This document shows positions 55,956 through 64,000 of a DNA stretch of 64,000 nt, in pieces. Source of the DNA: Glandiceps talaboti (lineage: Eukaryota; Hemichordata; Enteropneusta; Spengelidae); the NCBI RefSeq assembly GCF_964340395.1, contig NC_135549.1, positions 29,021,095 to 29,085,094 of the forward strand. The letters run 5' to 3'. A model generated the notes under the pieces. It was not told where the DNA came from and did not search any database. It saw nothing but the letters and a program-made list of their open reading frames with translations. Position 1 is the first letter of the stretch. Each line of letters begins with the position of its first letter. The position numbers and the translations under genes are program-made.

Positions 55956-58329
55956 GGATGCAATTAGATATATGTCTACGCTTTTCCAGAGTTTTTGAAA
56001 TATTTTTTATCTGGTTTTTAGTGCGGGGCCAAGTTTGGGTTAGCAATGCCTTAGTAACCCCTGTTGTTATAGAAATGGTAATGTAACCACTTTTGTATGG
56101 ATTATTGTATTGTACTTGCATGTAGAGTATTTTATAAAAGTCTGATATTAAAACAATATGGTTGCACCTTGTCAACGATGTCTGTTTGTGTGTGAAGCCC
56201 ATGGGTGTAAGTAGGGTAAACGCAATAGATTACTTTGGTGAGATCACTTTTGACAAGTTTAGAAAGACACAAACTAAACTATTATAATAATTGTATATAT
56301 TGTGACATGACATATCAATGTCCATAGCTTAATTTGATCTAGTCAATCTATGAATGGACATTGATATGATTGTGTGTGTGGACTCCATGTGTATGTGGTA
56401 GAGACTCAGTGTTGACACTCTCTTCAGTACAACATGGCTAGTGATGTTACCCCAGGCTGTAAAAACTGATCACTCCATTTACTTGATCTCGTCAATCTAT
56501 GAATGGACATGAATATGACTACACACACAACGCAATGTATGTATCAATCAAATACAACTTCAAGTGTGCATGGTAAAGACTTTTTTCTATTTATTTCACC
56601 AGAAATTGTACAAAGGGTACATAACAGAAAAAAGAGGAGCAGGAAAAGTCAATAAGCTACAAGTTCTGACAAAATTACTTCCAGCTAATAATTACACTAA
56701 AACTAAAAGAAAATGAAAAAAGAAGAGCAAAATATTCCTGGTGAGGACCATGGATATAGTCCACTGAGTTGACAATCATTACAATGTGGTTTCATCACTA
56801 AGACAACACTATCATGTATAATGTACATACATGTATATGTAATAAACTACCAACAAAAATGTGGGTTTTTTTTGGTTTTTTTCCACCTTAATCTTGTCAA
56901 ATGTATGGGTGCTACACTTGTATTATAGTCACTGTGCACTCAAATTTTCATTTTTGTCTGAATTTGCATATTTTGGAATATACAGTTAGTTTGTTTGTAA
57001 ACTGCCCGCCCTCCTTTATTTTCCAATCTCAGGGTGATGTCAAACACAGAATTTAATTTACACAGCCTAACATCTTTTCAGTCCCCAAAGAGCACCAGCT
57101 AGAGGAGACTATTATACTGGGTGCCATGTGTGTGTCCCATCAATGCGTTCACCCTCATAACTCTGGTATGCACTAATTGATTTCAACCAAACTTGACACA
57201 AAGGTATTATACTATGTGAGTCAAGTGATGTCACTTTGTTTTGCAACTGATAAATTATGGCCGAATGGTGACTATATTTGTAAAAGTTCATAATATGCAT
57301 TATAACCTTGGAGATGTAATGAAGGAACACTTTTCAAGTGCCTATGGCCATATTATCTAATAGTGAATCTTCTATTAAAATATTTTAAAAACATAAGTTA
57401 AAATGCTGTTGGATATGGAGCTCGAGAAGAGAAGAACTCCTGGCCCAGACTCGGTGATTAGGACTTGATCCCACCGCTGCCACCACATTGACAGTTTTAA
57501 AGGCAAATGGTTGTTTCCCACTACTATGGAAATGTTTGTGATGACAGTACATTAATCATTACTCGTGTTTGGATCTAATTGATTGAGCTGAGGGAAGGCT
57601 AAAACTGCCAAAGACTAAATGGGCACATTCCCTACATTGTCAGGACTGAGTCAACATTACCTCTGCTCCACAACATTCTCCTTAATATTAAATATAATAT
57701 CCTGTCTACCACACAGCATGTATACAGTATTAACATCCAGTTGAAACCAATTAATATGGCTGCCATATTGAAGATCATCATATCCTTTAGTACCCTTTTT
57801 TTGCTCTATGTACAGTTTCCCATTTATAGACAATATCATTTTAAAAAGTAAATGAATATCTCATAATGAAGGGATTTCATGAGTGCACATCAATTTGAAA
57901 CTGTGTATTTATTTATTTATTACACGGTCCACAATGTCGTATCGATAATCAATACCAGAGCAACGCCGTTAAATTTGTCTGTATATCTGCCTTTGCCTAT
58001 CACCATTTCTGTCTACCTAACCTCCTGTCTCATCATTTGTAAAAAATTACAGACCTTGTGAATCTCATTAAAACCGGGATAAGGGACCTGTCAGTTTCTC
58101 CAGCCTGGGGGGGGGGGAATTCTTAAATCGGGCTGAGAAAAAGTCACTGACCCCACTATCTGTAAAACCAAAAACAGGCTGACCCCTATCTCTTAATTCT
58201 AAAACAGGATGATTCCCCCCCCCCCAAACCATATATATATATAATATTCACATGACAGTTTTTTTAATCGTGACTCAGTGTGGACTGCTTGATCCTGGGT
58301 TAGCACTATCATAATTATAATTATTGACG
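55956..58329. other. Gene-free stretch
   Basis: A phrase GTCAATCTATGAATGGACAT occurs at about 56342 and again near 56499 (a local duplication). The piece at 56590-56790 (GGTGAGGACCATGGATATAG) is related to 17680-17790 in aminopeptidase intron 2. Poly-C/poly-G phrases lie at 58107-58220. No coding region recognised. Confidence 0.5.
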
Positions 58330-59400
58330 ACACAGGGTAAATATATTCTAAAAAGAGTTTAATAGCATCTTGACTGAAAGGTAGGGGAAAGCTTGAGAAG
58401 GGAATATGTGCATCTCTTATAGGGGTCCTAGGGGTCTCCCCGTAGAAGCCAGGGAGGTATTTTACCCTGAAAAGTCAATGTTGAGGCTATTCAGACCCTT
58501 TCAGACAAATAATTTCCAAGCTTTACAAGACAGCACCAACATGTAAATAGCAACTACATTGGGTTGAAATACTTTTGAAATATACTTTGATAGCATCTTG
58601 ACAGTTAGACTGTCGACAGTCGCTCGCGCCTTTTTTCCTACGTCTTATCTAAACTCCGATCCGGCGCAACACTACTATAATCGCATACTGATATCGAGGG
58701 CCGAAGTATGCGATTATAGTAGTATAGCACCGGATCGGTGCGTGGCAACGACTTAAGCTTAGATAAAACGTAGGGGAAAAAGGCGCAAGCGACAGTCGAC
58801 AGTCTACTTGACAGTAAGAGGGGAAGAGCTTGACACTGGGATATGTCCACCTCATGTAGGGGGTCCGAGGGGTCTCCCTCTAGAAGCCCTGGAGGATTTT
58901 TACTCTTGAAGCCAATATTTAGGCTATTCAGACCCTTTCAAGCAATAACTTAATCCATGCTTTACAAGACAGCACCATCAAGTATCAGAAACTATTCTTT
59001 ATAACTTACATTGGGTTGAAATGTGTTCCTAAAAAGTTAAATGGCATCATCATACATGTAGTAAAGGTGAGCACATCTAATGATAGTATCTTTGGTAGGG
59101 GAGATTTGGAGTTTAAGGCAATTTTAGACTATCTTGGTAAACGTTTCAAATCTTTAAAAGACAATATTATCTCAAATTAGAATAGGCCTAGGGTGAAAAT
59201 ATTTAAGAAAAGTTTGATACCATTAGCACAGTAAAAAGGTTGTTGGTGCATCTGATTGTTGGTTGAATGCATGAGTGACCTCTGGGGGGAGGGAGTCATT
59301 GGGTCCCCCCCCCCTGGCAGATCTGCAGTTTTTTCTTCTATTAAGGCAATGTTTAGGTTATGCATAGCCTTTGCGGTAATATTTTCAAGCTTTGAATAGC
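58330..59400. repeat. Local degenerate tandem duplication, with a MITE inserted
   Basis: The stretch at about 58381-58545 (GGGGTCTCC..TAGAAGCC, GGCTATTCAGACCCTTTC, GCTTTACAAGACAGCACCA) recurs at about 58830-58985. More diverged versions follow near 59090-59165 and 59270-59400. The MITE at 58606 lies between the first two units. Confidence 0.6.
58597..58815. mobile_element. MITE with long inverted ends and 9-bp target duplication
   Basis: The element at 58606-58806 starts TAGACTGTCGACAGTCGC and ends with its inverse; arms of about 80-95 bp are imperfect. Direct repeats CTTGACAGT flank it (58597-58605 and 58807-58815). The 9-bp duplication and terminal TA match the element at 36927, but the sequence is a different family. 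It sits between two copies of a locally duplicated segment. Confidence 0.85.
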
Positions 59401-61934
59401 TAACGTAAATGTGAGTTTTAAATGAGTTTCCTATGTCACATAAAAATGCATTAATATTGCATGTATAGTAAAGTCACCGGTATGTTAGAGAACTTTAGGT
59501 GGTCATACCTAGCTAGTGTATAATAAAAACTGGAATCTGATGAGATGTGGTGATTTGTAGTGTCAATAACATATAGTGTCCAAAATAGAAAGTGTTATTA
59601 ATCCTTTCTGACAAGTTTATACTGACGAGTAGAATATTTTAGATGCCATTGTAGAAAAGGATTTTGGTCTTCCATCACAGTCCAAAACACAATTACCCCC
59701 CCCCCCCTCCACAATTTTCAAAACAGCATGACTCTCCCTACTGCCAATTTCAAAAACAGGGTGACCCCCCCCTCTTCAAATCCACCCATATCCCGAAGAA
59801 TCTGACCGGTCCCTAAGTGACACCGACCGTGACAACCACACTACAGACAAGTAACAAGACTAACTCAGTGAATGGGTTTAGGGAGCGATCAGTTTTTACA
59901 GCCGGGAGTGGGCCAGTGACTTGTACTTAAAAATAGTGACCCCCTGCAATTCATCCACACACAAAAATCCACCCCCCCCCTGACAAATAAAAAAAACCAC
60001 TGACCCCCCCCCCACATCTGTTGACAAGAAACATTCTTCTTATTCTTGCAAAAGACACTCTAGATTATCAAAGCACAATACAGCACACACTACATAGTTA
60101 ATTTTACTTGTTACATTTACAGTCATTTTAAGTGTATCTGGTAAATTGCTAGATCCCAAATCCATTGCTTCACTTGTATAAAGCTCTTTAGACAGGAACC
60201 CTATGAGAAGTATGATTATCTGTTCATGGACATGCAAATTATTTATGGTTTAGTAACCAAAAGTTCTAGGATATCTCTTAGATTGAGTGAACTATTACCA
60301 TTATAGATTAATTCAGCTAATTATAAAGTACAATATTAGAAATGGAGTTAATATAATTGTAAACCTAGAGGTTTCAGTAAGTTTCAAAGTAGGGAGAGAA
60401 CTTGAAATAGTGTTGGGAGAAGTGCACGCTACGTGCGTGTGTGCCTGCTATACAAGCGCGAGGGGTGGGGGGGGGTAAGTGCTGTTTGAAAATGAACACC
60501 TTTTGGAGGCCATTTAAAGTACCATTCGAAGTAAAACACAACTTAGTTATATCATAAAAGTATCACTAATTTTAAAGTTTAAATCATTTCAAGTCGTGCC
60601 CACACATAATAAAAAAAGATCAAGTAGAAAGTGAGATGCACAGTGCAGGTCAGTTACCATTTAGAGATACAAATTCATTAAATTATTTGAAAGTGTGTCT
60701 CTATTGGCTATGTTTGTGTGCAATTCCACATGTTCAGGTCAATGGAGGCACAGATTTTAGAGTCAATCCATCCATCCAGTAAATTTCAAGGTATTATTTC
60801 ATTACTTATGTGTTACGTGTACAGCTACACATGCAAGTTTTTGTTATTGTACGTACAATAGCAATTTTTTTTAAATTTTATTTATTTTTTTAATACAAAT
60901 GTTCAGTTTTTTACAATGTATTGAGTTACAAACACACACTTGGTCAATGTTGTTTTACATTGATTTTTTAAGTAGGATGCCATGATAAAATTGTTTTATA
61001 AATTAAATATCCCGAATAAATACCCAATCCTCTTCAATAAGTAGAACACTAGGAGTACATTTTGAAATGCAATAAAATTGTTGCCCCCTTAATACATAAA
61101 CCCCCTTAAAAGCTGAAGTAGCTGCAACTAAAAGCTTTTTAAGAATATTTTGTTATATATAATGACCAAATCATAACATTGTACACCTTGCACAGTACGG
61201 AAATTTGAATCCCCTGTGTGTCAACATTTTGTAGCAGTACACATAGTATGGGGCAATATAGCCAATCAAATTGATTTTTGGTCTGCAGCCAAAGATAGGT
61301 GCCTCCATTGAATCACAATTTCAACTTTTACTACACTACTTATAGATAAAATAGACCTTTAATTGTACAGTATCTAATTATTGGTATTTAACAATTTTAA
61401 GTGAACATATTGTTAGTTGTCTGATCGAACCCCCCCCCTAAAAAACAAACAAACAAAAAAAACCCAAAACACACACACCAAGAAAATAAAAACAAAAACA
61501 CCGACTACAGCTACTGCAGTGTTAATGAATGACTTTCATAGTCAAGACAGTTTAAATTTACATTTAATAAAATACATATATTCTACATTTATCAAAGTTT
61601 CACTTTGTCAAAGAATTGTTTATGATGTAATAGTGTAATACACGGTGTATCTCTTTCCTTTCATCAAGAGAATAAAAAAAAATAACATATTTTATACACA
61701 ATGTATATTTCGCACTCCATTTTGTTTACAAATGAAAGTGTTGTATGTTGCCCTAAATTTTTCATGTCATGTTATTTTGATTTTACACAATCTATACGCA
61801 ACAATTGGCAATTTAGTCCAATCATGTGGTTGACATCGCCAGTGATAGAGGGCCTGTGATTAAAACAAAAGAAAACCATAATTTAAGCTCAGAGGGCGCT
61901 GTGAGTGACCTTTGACCAAACAACACCACTAGAA
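59401..61934. other. Gene-free stretch upstream of PHYH
   Basis: Poly-C linked phrases (59695-59780, 59925-60015), a partial palindromic element (60835-61030), and the 5' flank of PHYH. No coding region or clear core promoter recognised. Confidence 0.5.
60835..61030. mobile_element. Partial copy of the 20088 palindromic element
   Basis: Contains ACAATGTATTGAGTTACAAA, ACATTGATTTTTTAAGTAGG and AAAATTGTTTTATAAATTAA, matching the right half of the intron 4 element. The left half is mostly missing. Confidence 0.55.
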
Positions 61935-63034
61935 ATGGCCGAAGAGAGGTTGAGGGTTCTGCGACGTCACCTGCTGACTTCGTCTGACGTTCCACAGGGG
62001 GTGCTTGTATCCTTTTCAAAGTGTTGTAACCTTCAAGAGCAATGTTTTCGCCATTGCCTCTGGTATTTTTGCAAACCATAGTGACGAGATTTGTAAAATG
62101 TGACAAGTGAAAAGACAGTTGATTGGGCATACGATGTCATGATGTGTGTACCGTTACGTACATGTAACCACAGGTACTCGAATCAATGTGTATTAAAAAA
62201 AAATGTATTGTATATAAATATAAATTACTTATATACATATTTTTTTTTAAATCATACATATTGATTCGAGTACCTGTGCATGTAACCTGTACATCGGAGT
62301 ACGTGACTGACGTCAAAACATTGACACAGATAGACTATGTACCTTGTACGAAACTATGATAAGGTGATCAAAGTACGTGAACCTCTGATCATGGATGTAT
62401 CCCCTGTAATACATACATGCTCTGATACTGCTTTGTACAGAGACTTTGTCGTATGGTGTTTTGTTTTGTTGTATCTCCTACACTTTCCCCATTCTCAACA
62501 AAAATGAGTTGTTTGTTGTCAATCAGTCATTTGTCAGTCTGCTGGGACATGTTTCATATTTCATTTTTTTGGTACCATACCACACTCTCTGGCAGTGTGT
62601 GTAGCGTAATAAAGATTACTGTTAATGTCAATATGGGAGGAAAAACTTGAAATAAGGGCATTTGAAATTGTAATTCATCCCTCACCATTTACTGTCATGG
62701 TACAGTACTCATATAGCGTACTAGTAGTTCATTGTCTGCTGATTGCTACTTGAGAAATTAGTCACTTACTAATTAGTATGAATATGTGTAAACATGAAAG
62801 AAACCACTTGTATCACACAATTGAAATGAAAGTGGTCAGAAGTGTGTTGGTACCAGTATTTGTTTTTATTTCTTAACAAAATTGTCAGAACACCAACCCT
62901 ACTGCGGCATCTAGTCAGGTTGAGTATGTCTTGAATAATAATGTTCTAACTCCAGAACAAAAAGCATCCTATGATGAGAATGGCTTCTTGGTGATGAGAA
63001 AACTGGTTGCTGTTGAAAAGCTAAACAGATTCAA
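61935..63034 (+). CDS. PHYH: Phytanoyl-CoA dioxygenase, peroxisomal; first two exons, runs off the right edge
   Basis: The 2-hydroxylase that starts peroxisomal alpha-oxidation of phytanic acid, an Fe(II)/2-oxoglutarate enzyme. Exon 1 is 61935-62000, a start followed by RLRVLRRHL (residues 5-13), an exact fit to the PTS2 pattern R-L-x5-H-L, as in vertebrate PHYH. Exon 2 is 62889-63034 and encodes LNNNVLTPEQKASYDENGF then LVMRK, matching the start of the mature enzyme. Phases agree (exon 1 ends in phase 0; exon 2 leaves two bases). The exon 1 donor could be GTGCTT at 62001 or GTATCC at 62007, both weak and both in frame (two residues differ). The HxD iron ligands lie in later exons outside the window. 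A hAT-like MITE sits in intron 1, and intron 2 begins with a tandem array of copies of the exon 2 end. Confidence 0.82.
62161..62286. mobile_element. hAT-like MITE in PHYH intron 1
   Basis: The element at 62169-62278 has inverted ends starting CACAGGTACTCGAATCAAT and an AT-rich centre. CATGTAAC flanks both sides (62161-62168 and 62279-62286), an 8-bp duplication typical of hAT elements. Confidence 0.75.
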
Positions 63035-64000
63035 GTAAGTGCAGTACTGTCAGTTGTAGTAAAGCTAAACAGATTCAAGTAAGTGCAGTACTGTCAGCTG
63101 TTGAAAAGTTAAACAGATTCAAGTAAGTGCAGTACTGTCAGTTGTAAAGTTAAACAGATTCAAGTAAGTGCAGTACTGTCAGTTGTTGAAAAGCTAAACA
63201 GATTCAAGTAAGTGCAGTACTGTCAGTTGTAGAAAAGCTAAACAGATTCAAGTAAGTGCAGTACTGTCAGTTGTTGTAAAACTAAACAGATTCAAGTAAG
63301 TGCAGTACTGTCAGTTGTAGAAAAGCTAAACAGATTCAAGTAAGTGCAGTACTGTCAGTTGTTGTAAAGCTAAACAGATTCAAGTAAGTGCAGTACTGTC
63401 AGCTGTTGAAAAGTTAAACAGATTCAAGTAAGTGCAGTACTGTCAGTTGTAGTAAAGCTAAACAGATTCAAGTGCAGTACTGTCAGTTGTTAAAAAGTTA
63501 AACAGATTCAAGTAAGTGCAGTACTGTCAGTTGTTGTAAAGCTAAACAGATTCAAGTAAGTGCAGTACTGTCAGTTGTAGTAAAGCTAAACAGATTCAAG
63601 TGCAGTACTGTCAGTTGTTAAAAAGTTAAACAGATTCAAGTAAGTGCAGTACTGTCAGTTGTAGTAAAGCTAAACAGATTCAAGTAAGTGCAGTACTGTC
63701 AGCTGTTGAAAAGTTAAACAGATTCAAGTAAGTGCAGTACTGTCAGTTGTAGTAAAGCTAAACAGATTCAAGTGCAGTACTGTCAGTTGTTAAAAAGTTA
63801 AACAGATTCAAGTAAGTGCAGTACTGTCAGTTGTTGTAAAGTTAAACAGATTCAAGTAAGTGCAGTACTGTCAGTTGTAGTAAAACTAAACAGATTCAAG
63901 TAAGTGCAGTACTGTCAGTTGTAGTAAAGCTAAACAGATTCAAGTAAGTGCAGTACTGTCAGTTGTTGAAAAGTTAAACAGATTCAAGTAAGTGCAGTAC
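62889..64000 (+). repeat. 44-bp tandem array containing copies of the PHYH exon 2 end and its splice donor
   Basis: Exon 2 proper ends at 63034. From 63035 a unit of 44 bp repeats about 22 times and runs off the window. Each unit is about 18 bp of intron start (GTAAGTGCAGTACTGTCA) plus about 26 bp copied from the exon end (encoding roughly VVEKLNRF), so each unit recreates the exon/intron boundary CAGATTCAA|GTAAGT. One unit is 41 bp. Three units (boundaries near 63474, 63603, 63774) lack four bases, so their boundary reads CAAGTGCAG without a full donor. The short units occur in a repeating context with neighbours, showing that groups of units were duplicated together. The interval is listed from the exon start because the array is seeded in the exon. 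Confidence 0.93.

Noticed and set aside
63035-64000. CRISPR-like look: regular 44-bp repeats
   Set aside because: There are no unique spacers; the whole unit repeats. It is a plain tandem array in an animal intron.

Overview
The window is animal (metazoan) nuclear DNA, probably from a marine invertebrate. Genes are split into many short exons with GT-AG introns, the sequence is AT-rich by eye, and microsatellites, minisatellites and short inverted-repeat transposons are dense. There are no operons, and I recognise no tRNA or rRNA. I cannot name the species.

Layout. (1) 2631-7492, minus strand: a complete five-exon microsomal-type epoxide hydrolase with an intact Asp/Glu/His triad. (2) 9351-11831, minus strand: a complete seven-exon gene for a 238-residue protein I do not recognise. 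(3) 15412-31532, plus strand: a complete 17-exon gene for a 1047-residue type II membrane protein of the M1 aminopeptidase (aminopeptidase N) family. Its zinc site, exopeptidase motif and catalytic tyrosine are all degraded, so it is probably a pseudo-peptidase. (4) 31.5-43.4 kb: no intact gene, but two fragments of probable transposon-derived genes on the minus strand (near 41.0 kb and 38.5 kb), several MITEs including a perfect 86-bp-arm palindrome, and a complex microsatellite. (5) 43.4-52.4 kb, plus strand: a roughly 132-bp satellite inside a possible long exon, followed by twelve small exon-like cassettes with good splice sites but no shared reading frame. This may be a non-coding multi-exon transcript. 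(6) 53.39-55.95 kb: a 2.5-kb minisatellite with a 1040-bp higher-order duplication. (7) 61935 to the right edge, plus strand: the first two exons of phytanoyl-CoA hydroxylase with an N-terminal PTS2 peroxisome signal. Directly after exon 2, a piece spanning its 3' end and splice donor is repeated in tandem about 22 times, up to and past the window edge.

The genes do not form one pathway. Epoxide hydrolase (ER detoxification) and phytanoyl-CoA hydroxylase (peroxisomal alpha-oxidation) are unrelated neighbours. The points most worth a second look are the pseudo-aminopeptidase, the amplified splice donor, the exon-cassette array, and inverted intronic repeats flanking aminopeptidase exons 11-12 that could favour a circular RNA. 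All exon models were built by eye from splice consensus, reading phase and family similarity.
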